DNA of 64,000 bases from Metabacillus litoralis (GCF_020524045.1 NZ_JAIVKL010000006.1:248001-312000), one strand, 5' to 3'. Shown: positions 28,049 to 40,076, counted from the first letter of the stretch. The notes: generated by a model not told the origin, from the letters alone. Numbers and translations: made by a program.

Positions 28049-28672
28049 ATGGAAAAACGAGAAGTTTTAGCATCTGTAAAAGATGAGAAATTAATAGAGA
28101 AGCGACGAAATCAAATGATTAAAGGAGCGGTCACTCTTTTTAAGGAAAAGGGATTTCATCGCACAACAACAAGAGAAATTGCCAAAGCAGCAGGATTTAG
28201 TATTGGCACTTTATATGAATATATCAGACAAAAAGAAGATGTCCTATATTTAGTCTGTGACACAATTTATGACCAAGTTCATATGCGCCTTGAGGAAAAT
28301 ATTGATACAAAACTAGGGACGATAGAAAGCCTACAGCTGGCGATAAATAATTATTTTAAAGTGGTAGATGTGATGCAGGATGAGGTGCTAGTCATGTATC
28401 AAGAAGCGAAATCTTTATCAAAAGATGCGCTTCCTTATGTTTTAAAGAAGGAAAATGAAATGGCAGCTATGTTTAAGAAAATTATTGTAAGATGTGTGGA
28501 AAATCGAGAGTTAACACTTACAGAAGAGCAGTGTGATATGGTGGCTCACAATATTATTGTTCAGGGGCAGATGTGGGCGTTTAGAAGATGGACACTTCAA
28601 AAAAATTACACACTTGAAAAATACATTGAACTACAAACAAAGCTAATTCTACAAGGGGTTGTGGAGAAATAG
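28049..28672 (+). CDS. TetR/AcrR family regulator
   Basis: 207-residue repressor with an N-terminal TetR helix-turn-helix (TTREIAKAAGFSIGTLYEYI, then RQKEDVL) and a larger helical ligand domain. It lies between acdA and icmF in the acyl-CoA block, so an acyl-CoA ligand is likely. It could be the protein that binds the two TGAnYGA-N4-TCAnTCA sites before fadF and the thiolase operon, but the main FadR of Bacillus is encoded with lcfA elsewhere, so this is not settled. The ATG at 28049 follows GGGGAGG. Confidence 0.85.
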   Translation: MEKREVLASVKDEKLIEKRRNQMIKGAVTLFKEKGFHRTTTREIAKAAGFSIGTLYEYIRQKEDVLYLVCDTIYDQVHMRLEENIDTKLGTIESLQLAINNYFKVVDVMQDEVLVMYQEAKSLSKDALPYVLKKENEMAAMFKKIIVRCVENRELTLTEEQCDMVAHNIIVQGQMWAFRRWTLQKNYTLEKYIELQTKLILQGVVEK

Positions 28673-28731
28673 TCTGCGGACACTTTTGGCTTATGCTTTA
28701 GGTGTTACGTAAAACATAGGGGTGGATGTTT

Positions 28732-31700
28732 ATGACAATAACAGAAGTGTATAAGCCAAAGCATGCTGTTCGATTTGTAACAGCATCAAGCTTATTTGAT
28801 GGACATGATGCTTCAATTAACATTATGCGTCGGATTTTACAAGCAAGCGGTGCTGAAGTGATTCATTTAGGACATAATCGTTCGGTCGAAGAAATTGTTG
28901 CAGCAGCGATTCAAGAGGATGCACAAGGAATTGCGATTTCCTCTTATCAAGGTGGTCATGTTGAATTTTTTAAATATATGCATGATCTTCTGCAAGAAAA
29001 GGGTGCAGGACATATTCGACTGTTTGGTGGAGGCGGTGGAGTGATTATCCCTCGTGAAATAAGAGAATTACATGAATACGGAATCGCTAAAATCTTTTCT
29101 CCTGAAGATGGTAGAGAGCTTGGTTTACAAGGCATGATTAATCATATGATTAAAGAATGTGATTTTTCAACAGTTGAAAATGAAGCATTTGACCTTGAGC
29201 AACTAAAAGAAGGGCAGCAAAAGGCGGTTGCGAAACTGATTTCGTATGCAGAATCAAAGGTTTCTCAAGGTGAGATTTCATCCAATATTGAGCATCTATT
29301 TCAAGAACTTCAACATGTTGATTCACCTGCACCAGTTATCGGAATTACAGGGACTGGTGGAGCAGGGAAAAGCTCATTAACAGATGAATTAATTCGAAGA
29401 TTTCTAAATGAAGTGCCGAATTTAAAAATTGCTGTGTTATCGATTGATCCTACGAAACAAAAAACGGGTGGAGCATTATTAGGCGACCGAATTCGAATGA
29501 ATGCGATCTTTTCTCCGCGAGTGTTTATGAGAAGCTTAGCAACACGTCAATCGAAATCTGAGCTTTCACTCGCTATTCATGATGCGATTTCTGTAGTGAA
29601 GGGTGCAGGCTTTGGATTAATAATCGTCGAAACAAGTGGAATTGGTCAAGGTGATGCTGAAATTGCGGAAATCTGTGATCTTTCTATGTATATTATGACA
29701 AGTGAATTTGGAGCTCCATCACAGCTTGAAAAAATCGATATGCTCGATTATGCGGATCTGGTTGTGATCAATAAATATGAACGAAAAGGTTCAGAAGATG
29801 CAAAGCGCCAAGTACAAAAGCAATATCAGCGTAGTCGTCTTTTATTTGATGAGCCATTAGATAACATGCCTGTGTACGGAACAATTGCAAGTCAATTTAA
29901 TGATTTAGGGACAAACACATTATTTTCAAAGCTATTAGAATTAATCAATGAAAAAACAAATCAACAATGGACATCATCATTGCCGATCGTTAAGGATGTT
30001 GAGAAACAAAATGTCATTATTCCACCTGAACGTCGTTACTATTTAAGAGAAATTAGTGAAACGGTAAGAAGTTATCATAAATTTTCAGAAGAACAAGCAG
30101 AAATTGCTACGAAGTTATTTCAAGTAAATGGAACGATACAGGCAATCTCTGACCAAGATGAAAACGAAGATGTTATGAAAACTTTAGTCGCTTTAAAAGA
30201 GAAATTAGAAGGAAAGTTAACTGCCGATTCAAAAGCATTGCTTAATCATTGGAATGACCTAAAGGAAAAGTATAACGCAGATGCATTTACAACAGTTATT
30301 CGAAATAAAGAAATAGTGACTAAGCTAAAAACTATCTCCTTATCAGGTCTGATGATTCCTAAGGTAGCATTACCAAAGTATAAAAATGAAGGCGATATTT
30401 TGGCGTGGTTATACAGAGAAAATGTTCCTGGGGTATTCCCATATACTGCTGGTGTGTTTCCTTTCAAACGCGAAGGTGAAGATCCTAAGCGACAATTTGC
30501 TGGAGAAGGAACGCCTGAAAGAACAAATCGACGTTTTCATTATTTATCAAAAGATGATGATGCGAAACGATTGAGTACTGCATTTGATTCTGTCACGTTG
30601 TATGGTGAAGATCCTGCATATCGTCCAGATATTTATGGGAAAATCGGTGAAAGTGGTGTGAGTATTTGTACACTTGAAGATATGAAAAAGCTATATGCTG
30701 GCTTTGATCTTTGTGCTCCATCTACCTCTGTTTCTATGACGATTAATGGACCGGCACCAATTATTTTAGCAATGTTTATGAATGCAGCCATTTCTCAGCA
30801 GGTGAGCAAAAAAGAAGAAGAGCTAGGAAGACAGCTCACTCATGAAGAGTGTGAAGAAATAAAAGCTTTTACTCTTCAAACAGTAAGAGGAACAGTGCAA
30901 GCTGATATTTTAAAAGAAGATCAAGGTCAAAACACATGTATTTTTTCAACAGAATTTGCTTTAAGGCTAATGGGGGATATTCAGCAATATTTTATCGATT
31001 ATAAAGTAAGAAATTATTATTCTGTATCAATTTCAGGCTACCATATTGCTGAAGCAGGAGCGAACCCAATTTCTCAGTTAGCTTTTACGCTTTCAAATGG
31101 CTTCACATATGTTGAGTACTATTTAAGTAGAGGAATGGATATTGATTACTTTGCACCAAATCTCTCATTCTTCTTTAGCAATGGACTTGATCCAGAATAC
31201 ACAGTGATTGGACGTGTGGCGAGAAGAATATGGGCTACTGTTATGAGAGACAAATATGGTGCAAATGAAAGAAGTCAAAAGCTTAAGTATCATGTCCAAA
31301 CCTCAGGGAGATCTTTACACGCACAAGAAATTGACTTTAATGATATTCGAACGACATTACAAGCATTAATGGCTCTTCATGATAACTGTAATTCGCTTCA
31401 TACAAACGCATATGATGAAGCGATCACAACACCAACAGAAGAATCTGTTCGCCGTGCGATGGCGATTCAAATGATTATTACAAAAGAACATGGCTTAACA
31501 AAAAATGAAAACCCACTTCAAGGCTCCTTTATTATAGAAGAATTAACAGATTTAGTAGAAGAAGCTGTATTAACAGAGTTTGATCGAATCAATGAACGTG
31601 GCGGTGTACTTGGTGCGATGGAAACTCAATATCAGCGTGGCAAAATCCAGGATGAATCGATGCATTATGAAATGAAAAAACATACTGGAGAGCTGCCAAT

Positions 31701-31992
31701 CATAGGAGTGAATACGTACTTAAACCCAAATCCACCATCACAAGAAATGATGGATAACATGGAATTAGCAAGAGCAACAAAAGAAGAAAAGGAAACACAA
31801 ATTCAAAATCTACAAAAGTTCCAAAAAGCAAACGAAGATAAAATCGAAGAAGCATTAAATAGATTAAAAAGAACATCAATAGAAAACGGCAATATTTTTG
31901 CAGAACTAATGGAAACAGTAAAAGTAGCAAGTTTAGGTCAAATTACAACAGCATTGTATGAAGTTGGGGGACAGTATCGTAGGAATATGTAA
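28732..31992 (+). CDS. icmF: Fused isobutyryl-CoA mutase IcmF
   Basis: 1086-residue fused adenosylcobalamin-dependent mutase. Domain order: B12-binding domain at residues 10-140 with the base-off motif DGHDAS; a MeaI-like G-protein chaperone with P-loop GTGGAGKSS near residue 207; and a large substrate-binding TIM barrel. It interconverts isobutyryl-CoA and n-butyryl-CoA, and in some relatives pivalyl-CoA and isovaleryl-CoA. The GTPase domain loads and protects the cofactor. An ATG at 28726 overlaps the AGGGGTGG ribosome binding site; the ATG at 28732 is used. It ties valine/branched acid degradation to beta-oxidation by the neighbouring genes. Confidence 0.95.
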   Translation: MTITEVYKPKHAVRFVTASSLFDGHDASINIMRRILQASGAEVIHLGHNRSVEEIVAAAIQEDAQGIAISSYQGGHVEFFKYMHDLLQEKGAGHIRLFGGGGGVIIPREIRELHEYGIAKIFSPEDGRELGLQGMINHMIKECDFSTVENEAFDLEQLKEGQQKAVAKLISYAESKVSQGEISSNIEHLFQELQHVDSPAPVIGITGTGGAGKSSLTDELIRRFLNEVPNLKIAVLSIDPTKQKTGGALLGDRIRMNAIFSPRVFMRSLATRQSKSELSLAIHDAISVVKGAGFGLIIVETSGIGQGDAEIAEICDLSMYIMTSEFGAPSQLEKIDMLDYADLVVINKYERKGSEDAKRQVQKQYQRSRLLFDEPLDNMPVYGTIASQFNDLGTNTLFSKLLELINEKTNQQWTSSLPIVKDVEKQNVIIPPERRYYLREISETVRSYHKFSEEQAEIATKLFQVNGTIQAISDQDENEDVMKTLVALKEKLEGKLTADSKALLNHWNDLKEKYNADAFTTVIRNKEIVTKLKTISLSGLMIPKVALPKYKNEGDILAWLYRENVPGVFPYTAGVFPFKREGEDPKRQFAGEGTPERTNRRFHYLSKDDDAKRLSTAFDSVTLYGEDPAYRPDIYGKIGESGVSICTLEDMKKLYAGFDLCAPSTSVSMTINGPAPIILAMFMNAAISQQVSKKEEELGRQLTHEECEEIKAFTLQTVRGTVQADILKEDQGQNTCIFSTEFALRLMGDIQQYFIDYKVRNYYSVSISGYHIAEAGANPISQLAFTLSNGFTYVEYYLSRGMDIDYFAPNLSFFFSNGLDPEYTVIGRVARRIWATVMRDKYGANERSQKLKYHVQTSGRSLHAQEIDFNDIRTTLQALMALHDNCNSLHTNAYDEAITTPTEESVRRAMAIQMIITKEHGLTKNENPLQGSFIIEELTDLVEEAVLTEFDRINERGGVLGAMETQYQRGKIQDESMHYEMKKHTGELPIIGVNTYLNPNPPSQEMMDNMELARATKEEKETQIQNLQKFQKANEDKIEEALNRLKRTSIENGNIFAELMETVKVASLGQITTALYEVGGQYRRNM

Positions 31993-32034
31993 GGTTAACT
32001 AATTGAATCTCTACACTCGAACTTTTCTGCTTTA

Positions 32035-32240
32035 TAACAAGTATTGTGAGTGGTTGATTTGCGCTACAAGGATCTTGAAACGTAGATTTCAAGATTGTTG
32101 CTCGTTTTCCGCGGGAGGAATATTGAGAAAACCAACTGCTTTTTTTCAAAAAGTGACTTTTTCTAGGGTGGGCGGTGAGCTTTCGGCATAACCACTGCAC
32201 CCTCGGGAGTTGCGTACATCTTTTGCACCAATCAATCTCT
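32035..32240 (+). repeat. Decayed GC-rich repeat (family B) with insertions, copy B6
   Basis: Starts TGGTTGATTTGCGCTACA as at 61102, then is broken by two unrelated insertions, one of about 28 bp containing a small hairpin (ATCTTGAAA/TTTCAAGAT) and one of about 50 bp. The core GGGTGGGCGGTGAGCTTTC and the end GCACCAATCAATC remain. Confidence 0.65.
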
Positions 32241-32644
32241 CAAAAGATACTTTTTCATAAACTATGTTGATTTTTAGTCACTTGAAAGAAACTTACCATA
32301 GAAAGGTGAAATGAATGAAAGAGCATACTGTATTAGCAAACTAGTTAAAAACGCTAATTAAAACAAAATGTATCTGGAAAAAGTAACGGACATTTGTTAT
32401 TTAATTTTGGTCAGAATAAAAAAGTTTATTTACCCACGATAAAAGATGGATCAATGAAGGAAATTTTAGCCTATATTTGTATTTAATCATATTATTTTTG
32501 ATATTTTCGTAGACACGCTTTTAAAGTTATGAATAAAAATTTTGATCTAACATTATAAAGTGATAAATAATCAACATTTGAAGACGTCGACAAATTCATA
32601 AAAAAAAGATTGAAATTTTAAAAATTGTCGTTTAAAATAAATCT

Positions 32645-32658
32645 TGAAAGCGGTTTCC
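32645..32658 (+). promoter_or_regulatory. Glucan-regulon operator 1
   Basis: TGAAAGCGGTTTCC. Same core GAAANCGGTTTC as the sites before the ABC importer, chemoreceptor and GH5 genes. Confidence 0.65.
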
Positions 32659-32733
32659 GTAATTTCAATAAAACTACTTTACTGCTTTAGCAAAAGATTT
32701 TATATAAAAGACATTAGTTTTTTTTACCCATCT

Positions 32734-32749
32734 ACTAACGCGTGTTAGT
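32734..32749. promoter_or_regulatory. Palindrome with central CG (ACTAACGCGTGTTAGT)
   Basis: Arms ACTAAC and GTTAGT around GCGT. It resembles a LacI-family operator but differs from the GAAANCGGTTTC class, so it could serve another regulator such as the one at 35973. Confidence 0.4.
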
Positions 32750-32846
32750 ATTAGCTGGAGGAGCTAGTTACTTTTATAAAATAACGAAGATTCCGTAATT
32801 GTTACAACGAGGTATAAATACCATTATTTTTAAAAAAACATATGAT

Positions 32847-32860
32847 AAAAACCGGTTTCT
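32847..32860 (+). promoter_or_regulatory. Glucan-regulon operator 2
   Basis: AAAAACCGGTTTCT, 65 bp upstream of the GH16 start. Confidence 0.6.
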
Positions 32861-32924
32861 TTGAGGAGGTGGTGATTACCAATAGCCCTGTAAAACTATA
32901 CATTTTATTAAACGGAGGAAGATT

Positions 32925-35684
32925 ATGAATATTAGAAAAATATTTTTTGTATTACTAGCAGTTATTCTTATTAGTTCCAGCTTTACCTTTAAAGGTAGCG
33001 TTTCTGCTGCAGAAAACACAGCAACGGATTCTACTCAAGTGACAGACGATTGGGAATTGGTTTGGTCTGACGAATTTAATGGCAACGATATAAACATGGA
33101 AAACTGGAGTTATGATGTTCCGACAAATGGCAGATATAACGGTGAAATACAATCGTATACAGAAAATAATGCCTTTGTGAAAGATGGCTCTCTTATTCTA
33201 GAGGCGAGAGAAGAAGATATTACAGAGGCAGATGGCCAAACGTATAACTACTCTTCTGCTAAACTAATTTCTAAAGGTAAGCAGAAATGGACGTATGGCA
33301 AAGTGGAAGTAAAAGCAAAAATGCCTTCAGGACAAGGGATTTGGCCTGCAATATGGATGATGCCTGAGGATGAACCTTTTTATGGCACATGGCCAGTTAG
33401 TGGAGAAATTGACATTATGGAGCTATTAGGACATGAACCTGATACAGTTCATGGAACGATCCACTTCGGTAAACCACATCAACAAAGACAAGGACATTAT
33501 TATTTACCTGATGGTCAATCATTTGCTGATGATTATCATGTTTACAGTATAGAATGGGAACCAGGCGAAATTAGATGGTATATTGATGGTGAGTTATATC
33601 ACACGGCAAATGACTGGTTCACTAAAAGTGACTCTAACGCAGATGACTATACGTACCCAGCACCATTTGATCAAGATTTCTTCTTAATTATGAACATTTC
33701 AGTAGGTGGGGGATGGCCTGGTAATCCTGATGAAACAACAGTATTCCCTCAACAAATGGCAGTTGATTATGTGAAAGTATTCCAAAAAGATGAGTACCCT
33801 GTACGTGAAAAACCTGTTAGTGAAGAGGAAGACCAAGGTAGAGCACCTTTAGAAGATGGTAACTATGTATACAATGGTGGCTTTAACATGGATGACCCTG
33901 AGGTAGACGGTGTAGAAGGTGTTCAGAATTCTGATTATTGGACATTTTCAAAAGATGGTGGTGCAGTTGCTAATCTTGTACCAAATAATGGTGCAATGGA
34001 TGTGCAAATTGAATCAGGAGGTAATGTTGAGCACGGAGTTCAATTACTTCAAGCACCAATACATCTTATAAAAGGAGCAAAGTATAGAGCTTCCTTTAAA
34101 GCAAAAGCAGAAACTGAAAGACCGCTAAAAGTGAAGATAGGTGCAGATGGAGATCGAAGTTGGAAGGATTATGCTGGTCAAGATCCTTTTACTTTAACAA
34201 CATCTTGGGAAGATTATTCTTTTGAATTCACGATGAATGATGAAACTGATGTTAAAGCTCGATATGAATTCAATATGGGTCTTAATAACGGTGATATTTC
34301 ATTTGACGATGTGAAATTAGAAAAAATTGCAGATGCAGATCCTATTGATCCTTCAAAAATAGTAAGAGATCCACTTCCAACTGGAAATTATATCTATAAT
34401 GGTACGTTTGACCAAGGTACAGAGAGAATGGGCTATTGGGAATTCAGAACAGACGGATCCGCAGATGCAACTAGATATATCGGAAGTGCTGTAAATGAAA
34501 GAAGATTTGAAGCACGAATCAGTAATGGTGGTAACAATGCAAATTCAGTACAATTAGCTCAAAAAGGTTTCAATCTAGAAAATGGAAAACCATATCAATT
34601 AACGTTTGATGCGAGTTCTGAAGCAGAAAGAGATATTCAAGTAGCTATAACAAACTCAAAGTCTGAAGTAGTTCATGAAGAAACGATAAGTTTATCCACA
34701 ACTACAGAAGAATATACATTAGATTTAACTATGAATGCTGCATCTGATAATAATTCAGAGCTTCAATTTAATATTGGTGGTAATGACAGCGATGTTCACA
34801 TTGACAATGTATTTTTGAAAAGACTACCTTTGGAGCAAGTAGAGGGAAATCTTGTGAAAAATGGAATCTTTGATGGTCTAGCTAATTGGAGAGCGGAAGC
34901 ATATAATCCTGGTAAAGCAACTTTTGCTATCAATGAAGAGGGACAAGCTAAAGCATCTATTACAGATATAGGTTCTGCTGATTGGAATATTCAAGTATTC
35001 CAACAGGGAATTAATTTTGAGCAAGATGCTACTTATGAGGTTTCATTTGATGCAAAATCAACTGTTGATCGACCATTACGTGTACAAATTCAACATAATG
35101 GGGAAGAAGATAACAATTGGACAGGATACTTTGATCAAACAGCATCATTAACAAACACACTGAAAAACTATACTTACACATTTAAAATGACAGAACCATC
35201 AGATCCTGCCGCTAAATTTGGTTTTGCATTAGGGAAAGATGCTGATGGATTAACACCAGCAGAAGGACATGATGTTGTTATTGACAATGTTATAATTAAA
35301 AAGGTAGAAGAAGATAGTACGCCAGAAACGCCAGAAACGCCAGAAACACCAGAAACGCCAGAAACACCAGAAACGCCAGAAACGCCAGAAACGCCAGAAA
35401 CGCCAGAAACACCAGAAACACCAGAAACACCAGTACCAAATCCAGGAGATGGAGAAGGTGAAACTCCAGGAGATGAAACTCCAGGAGATGAAACACCAGG
35501 GGTTGAAGAGACAGAAAAAGATCCTGTTAAAGAAGCTGGAAACATGAAAGATTCTAGCGACAAAGACGGTGAAAAATTACCAGATACATTCACATCTCTA
35601 TATAACTATTTACTTATTGGCCTTTTAGCTCTTGCTTCTGGAATGGTTGTTTACTTTAGAACAAGAAAAAAGATACTAGAGTAG
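32925..35684 (+). CDS. Wall-anchored GH16 endo-beta-1,3(4)-glucanase
   Basis: 919-residue surface enzyme. Signal peptide (residues 1-28), then a GH16 laminarinase domain (about 40-285) with the catalytic motif GEIDIMELLG at 160-169: E161 nucleophile, D163, E166 acid/base. Three tandem CBM4/9-like beta-sandwich domains start near residues 312, 487 and 641, each opening with a G-N-Y/L-x-x-N-G-x-F motif. Twelve Thr-Pro-Glu repeats (799-834), a PGDE-rich spacer and a C-terminal LPDTF sorting signal (885-889) with membrane helix and RTRKK tail follow. The extra methionine-type GH16 motif (ExDxMExxG) suits beta-1,3-glucans; activity on mixed-link glucan is possible. ATG at 32925 follows ACGGAGG. 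It is controlled by GAAANCGGTTTC operators. Confidence 0.92.
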   Translation: MNIRKIFFVLLAVILISSSFTFKGSVSAAENTATDSTQVTDDWELVWSDEFNGNDINMENWSYDVPTNGRYNGEIQSYTENNAFVKDGSLILEAREEDITEADGQTYNYSSAKLISKGKQKWTYGKVEVKAKMPSGQGIWPAIWMMPEDEPFYGTWPVSGEIDIMELLGHEPDTVHGTIHFGKPHQQRQGHYYLPDGQSFADDYHVYSIEWEPGEIRWYIDGELYHTANDWFTKSDSNADDYTYPAPFDQDFFLIMNISVGGGWPGNPDETTVFPQQMAVDYVKVFQKDEYPVREKPVSEEEDQGRAPLEDGNYVYNGGFNMDDPEVDGVEGVQNSDYWTFSKDGGAVANLVPNNGAMDVQIESGGNVEHGVQLLQAPIHLIKGAKYRASFKAKAETERPLKVKIGADGDRSWKDYAGQDPFTLTTSWEDYSFEFTMNDETDVKARYEFNMGLNNGDISFDDVKLEKIADADPIDPSKIVRDPLPTGNYIYNGTFDQGTERMGYWEFRTDGSADATRYIGSAVNERRFEARISNGGNNANSVQLAQKGFNLENGKPYQLTFDASSEAERDIQVAITNSKSEVVHEETISLSTTTEEYTLDLTMNAASDNNSELQFNIGGNDSDVHIDNVFLKRLPLEQVEGNLVKNGIFDGLANWRAEAYNPGKATFAINEEGQAKASITDIGSADWNIQVFQQGINFEQDATYEVSFDAKSTVDRPLRVQIQHNGEEDNNWTGYFDQTASLTNTLKNYTYTFKMTEPSDPAAKFGFALGKDADGLTPAEGHDVVIDNVIIKKVEEDSTPETPETPETPETPETPETPETPETPETPETPETPETPVPNPGDGEGETPGDETPGDETPGVEETEKDPVKEAGNMKDSSDKDGEKLPDTFTSLYNYLLIGLLALASGMVVYFRTRKKILE
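35319..35426 (+). repeat. Tandem 9-bp repeat encoding (Thr-Pro-Glu)x12
   Basis: Twelve exact-length units ACR-CCA-GAA; only the third base of the Thr codon varies. It encodes the stalk between the binding modules and the wall anchor. Long antisense frames over it are shadows. Confidence 0.95.
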
Positions 35685-35820
35685 TAGAGAAATAGAAATA
35701 CGTGGATTGCATGATTGATACATTGTGTCTAAGAGTGGAACAGAAAACTAATTGGGTTTTTGGTTAAATATGAATAAATAGAAAATGATAAAATAAGAAC
35801 ACCAACTAATTTCTAATTTA

Positions 35821-35867
35821 AAAGCTGTCTAAAAGGTTATTTTACTTTTTGAGACAGCTTCTTTTTA
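35821..35867 (+). terminator. Terminator after the GH16 gene
   Basis: AAGCTGTCT (35822-35830) pairs with AGACAGCTT (35852-35860), with extra A-T pairs inside, followed by CTTTTT. Confidence 0.75.
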
Positions 35868-35930
35868 TTAGCATTAGAAATGTGACATCAATAATGAGAA
35901 AAGCTCCATAGTTAAAATCTTACTTGTATT

Positions 35931-35939
35931 TGATATAAT
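35931..35939 (+). promoter_or_regulatory. Extended -10 of the first LacI gene
   Basis: TGATATAAT, a perfect TATAAT (35934-35939) with an upstream TG, 34 bp before the ATG. The -35 hexamer is poor. Confidence 0.45.
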
Positions 35940-35972
35940 AGGAAATATTATTAGGAATTAGGTGAAGACATT

Positions 35973-37040
35973 ATGCGTAGTGAAGATCTCGCAAAGCTTG
36001 TTGGAGTTTCTAGAAGTACAATAACAAGAGTCATCAATAATTATCCGGATATCCCTCAGGCGACAAGAGATAAAGTTTTGGAGGCGATTAAAGAGCACAA
36101 TTATGCTCCGAATGCGTCGGCTAGAAAATTGGCAGGAGCAACGAATAAAATGATTGCTATTGTTTTGTTGGATGTAAAGGATGATGGTGTGACCCATCAT
36201 GTCAAAATGACAGATGATACATTAATATCAAACAACTCATACTTTTCTCCAGTTATTAATTTCGTAACTGATCAAGCGAATAAAATGGATTATTATGTTA
36301 TCATCTCTATTGCCTATTCGAAGGATGACTTAAAGAAAGTGAAACGTATTTTTGATCAAAAAATGATCGATGGCGCGATTTTTATTGGTACACAGGAACC
36401 AGAGAATGAGATGATTTTCGATCTTATTAAGCAAGGCCACAACATAGCACTGATTGATACTAATGAAGTACATAGCAAAAGTCATGATGCTATTTATATT
36501 AATTTAAATAACTATGAAGGCAGTGTTAAAGCAGTAAATTATCTAATTGAGCTAGGACATAAAAGCATTGGTATTATTACTGGGAACTTAAAGAAATTAT
36601 CAGCGCAGGAGAGGCTAGATGGATTAAAAGAGACGTTACAGCATAATGGGTTGGAGCTTAGTAGTCACCATCTTTTTCAGGGAGATTTCACGGAAGACAG
36701 CGGGTATGAGGGAGTAAAGCATATTCTTGATACTCCTAATAAGCCCACAGCCATTTTTGTAAGTAACGACACGATGGCAATCGGTGCTTATAAAGCTATT
36801 GCAGAGCTAGGATTGAACATTCCAGAGGATATTTCCATTATAGGCTTTGATAATTCGTTTATATCGTCGTATCTTACTCCGCCACTAACAACCATTGATA
36901 TTTCGTTTGCAGATATAGCTAAGAGAGCAACAACACTTCTAATCGAATCGATTGAACAGAAAAAGCAGTTTAATATTGTTGAAAAAAGCAAAGCTACGCT
37001 TATAAAAAGAGAATCATGTAAGGATATCCGAAAAGATTGA
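35973..37040 (+). CDS. LacI family regulator 1
   Basis: 355-residue LacI/GalR repressor. The helix-turn-helix spans residues 1-25 (SEDLAKLVGVSRSTITRVIN) and the hinge helix follows (YAPNASARKLAG), so central-CG operators are expected. The ligand domain is a periplasmic-binding fold with the usual GFDNSFISSYLTPPLTTID segment. An unusual insertion of about 20 residues (GVTHHVKMTDDTLISNNSY) occurs near residue 75. It follows the GH16 gene with its own promoter. It may control the GH16 gene or the whole glucan regulon, or respond to another sugar. Start ATG at 35973 with weak RBS TTAGGTGAAG. Confidence 0.88.
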   Translation: MRSEDLAKLVGVSRSTITRVINNYPDIPQATRDKVLEAIKEHNYAPNASARKLAGATNKMIAIVLLDVKDDGVTHHVKMTDDTLISNNSYFSPVINFVTDQANKMDYYVIISIAYSKDDLKKVKRIFDQKMIDGAIFIGTQEPENEMIFDLIKQGHNIALIDTNEVHSKSHDAIYINLNNYEGSVKAVNYLIELGHKSIGIITGNLKKLSAQERLDGLKETLQHNGLELSSHHLFQGDFTEDSGYEGVKHILDTPNKPTAIFVSNDTMAIGAYKAIAELGLNIPEDISIIGFDNSFISSYLTPPLTTIDISFADIAKRATTLLIESIEQKKQFNIVEKSKATLIKRESCKDIRKD

Positions 37041-37134
37041 AATGAGCCTATGGGGCATAACCTACAGTTTTTTACTACTTTCAAATCGTATCGAGTAAAT
37101 AAACAGAGAAACTTAAATGATTATCATTCACTAA

Positions 37135-37295
37135 GGCTGTTTTAGTAAACTTTGAGCTTTTTAATACTTGATGGAAAAAGCACTATATAAAGTCTAGTGG
37201 CATCTTTTCTTCTAGAATAGTACCTTTAATGTGAAGAAAACACTGTCTCTAACAGAGAATTAGTTCAATTAGCAACAGTTCTTCAGAAAAGAGCC
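37135..37295 (-). mobile_element. MITE copy 3 (161 bp, reverse) with 8-bp target duplication
   Basis: Runs GGCTGTTTTAGTAAACTTTG to AAAAGAGCC, the reverse orientation of the other copies. Perfect 8-bp duplication TTCACTAA at 37127-37134 and 37296-37303. Confidence 0.9.
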
Positions 37296-37532
37296 TTCAC
37301 TAAAAACTCCCATTTGAATAAAGCCTACCATTTGGTATTCATTCTGACACAAAGGTGCAGAAGCATTTTTGTGTATTTTTTACGTTATAAAGGTGGCATA
37401 AACTGCTAGAATTTGTTTATAATGAATGGTATGGTTTGTTGACTTTACAATTTGTACATAATGGTAACGAATAATACTAATGTTCTTATTTCTTAATTTA
37501 TAGATTGATGACCTAGAAAGGGAGTGCCGTAT

Positions 37533-38066
37533 TTGAGTCTAAAACAATTAACAGATGAGCAAATAAAAGAAATGGCAATGGTTGAGGTTGCATATGAGCT
37601 TTTTATAGAAGGTAAAAAGCCTTATGTATTCAGTGAATTAGTAGAGGAAGTAGCAACTTTACTAGGACTTACTAAAAAACAAGTAGAAGATAAAATTGCA
37701 CAATTTTATACAGATATAAATATTGATGGACGCTTCATTTGTGTAGGAGAAAATATGTGGGGACTTCGTACTTGGTATCCATATGAACAAATTGAAGAGG
37801 AAATTGTACCTGTTACAAAACCTAAAAAGAAAAAATCTAAAGCAGCTGATGATGATGATTTAGAAGAAGTGTTTGATGAACTAGAGGATGATCTAGATTA
37901 TGATGATTTAGATGATTTCGATGATAGTGATGATGACGAAGAAGATGATGATGATTTTGATGATATCGATGACGCGGATATCGACGAAGATGATGATGAT
38001 CTTATTGATGATGATGACGAAGATTTAGATGATGATGAAGAAGATGAAGAAGAAGACGAAAAATAA
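37533..38066 (+). CDS. rpoE: RNA polymerase delta subunit
   Basis: 177-residue delta factor of Gram-positive RNA polymerase. It increases transcription specificity and recycling and lowers open-complex stability. The N-terminal HARE-HTH globular domain (residues 1-90, with VAYELFIEGKKPYVFSELV and NIDGRFICVGENMWGLRTWYP) is followed by a disordered tail of almost only Asp and Glu. A GTG at 37524 overlaps the ribosome binding site AAAGGGAG. The TTG at 37533 (8-nt spacing) gives the expected N-terminus MSLKQLTDEQIKEM. It is followed by pyrG, as in B. subtilis; the acidic-tail codons are GAT/GAA repeats. Confidence 0.95.
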   Translation: MSLKQLTDEQIKEMAMVEVAYELFIEGKKPYVFSELVEEVATLLGLTKKQVEDKIAQFYTDINIDGRFICVGENMWGLRTWYPYEQIEEEIVPVTKPKKKKSKAADDDDLEEVFDELEDDLDYDDLDDFDDSDDDEEDDDDFDDIDDADIDEDDDDLIDDDDEDLDDDEEDEEEDEK

Positions 38067-38078
38067 CGCTAAATCGTC

Positions 38079-38118
38079 TTGACTTTCTTTTTGCTAGTAG
38101 GTAGAATCTATTTTGGGC
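38079..38118 (+). promoter_or_regulatory. pyrG promoter with GGGC start site
   Basis: TTGACT (38079-38084), 17-bp spacer, TAGAAT (38102-38107), then GGGC at 38115-38118, 8 bp after the -10. In B. subtilis pyrG transcripts start with GGGC and, under low CTP, extra G residues are added by reiterative transcription. Confidence 0.85.
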
Positions 38119-38153
38119 TCTTAAAAAGCTATCGTTTGTAATTTACCATTTAC

Positions 38154-38192
38154 AGCTCCCTTTCAACTTGTTTGGAAGGGAGCTTTCTTATT
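38154..38192 (+). terminator. pyrG leader attenuator
   Basis: AGCTCCCTT pairs with AAGGGAGCT (38176-38184), followed by TTCTTATTTT. The pyrimidine-rich 5' arm GCTCCCTTTC is what a poly-G 5' end would pair with to prevent termination, as established for B. subtilis pyrG. Confidence 0.85.
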
Positions 38193-38279
38193 TTATAAGG
38201 AAAAAAATTAACTTAAGCTCCGATCTTCTTCATAGAAAATCGATTCTTCATTTTAAGTTAGTGTAGAGACAAGCATTAA

Positions 38280-40034
<1,755 letters not shown>

Positions 40035-40076
40035 AAACATAGAACTTCGTTAGATCATGTAGGTTCTCATAAAATG

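Larger units (their letters stand above)
32241..32924. promoter_or_regulatory. Long upstream region of the GH16 gene
   Basis: 680 bp without a gene. It holds the two glucan-regulon operators (32645, 32847), a separate palindrome (32734) and the ribosome binding site of the GH16 gene. The rest is AT-rich sequence with no recognisable gene. Confidence 0.6.

Noticed and set aside
31993-32200. Small frames downstream of icmF
   Set aside because: They cover a decayed GC-rich repeat and show no conserved residues.
35174-35593. 139-residue antisense frame in the GH16 gene
   Set aside because: It is the complement of the Thr-Pro-Glu repeat (giving Gly-Val-Ser repeats), a shadow of the 9-bp periodicity.
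36788-37084. 98-residue antisense frame overlapping LacI regulator 1
   Set aside because: Lies opposite a clear LacI C-terminal domain, no ribosome binding site or family features.
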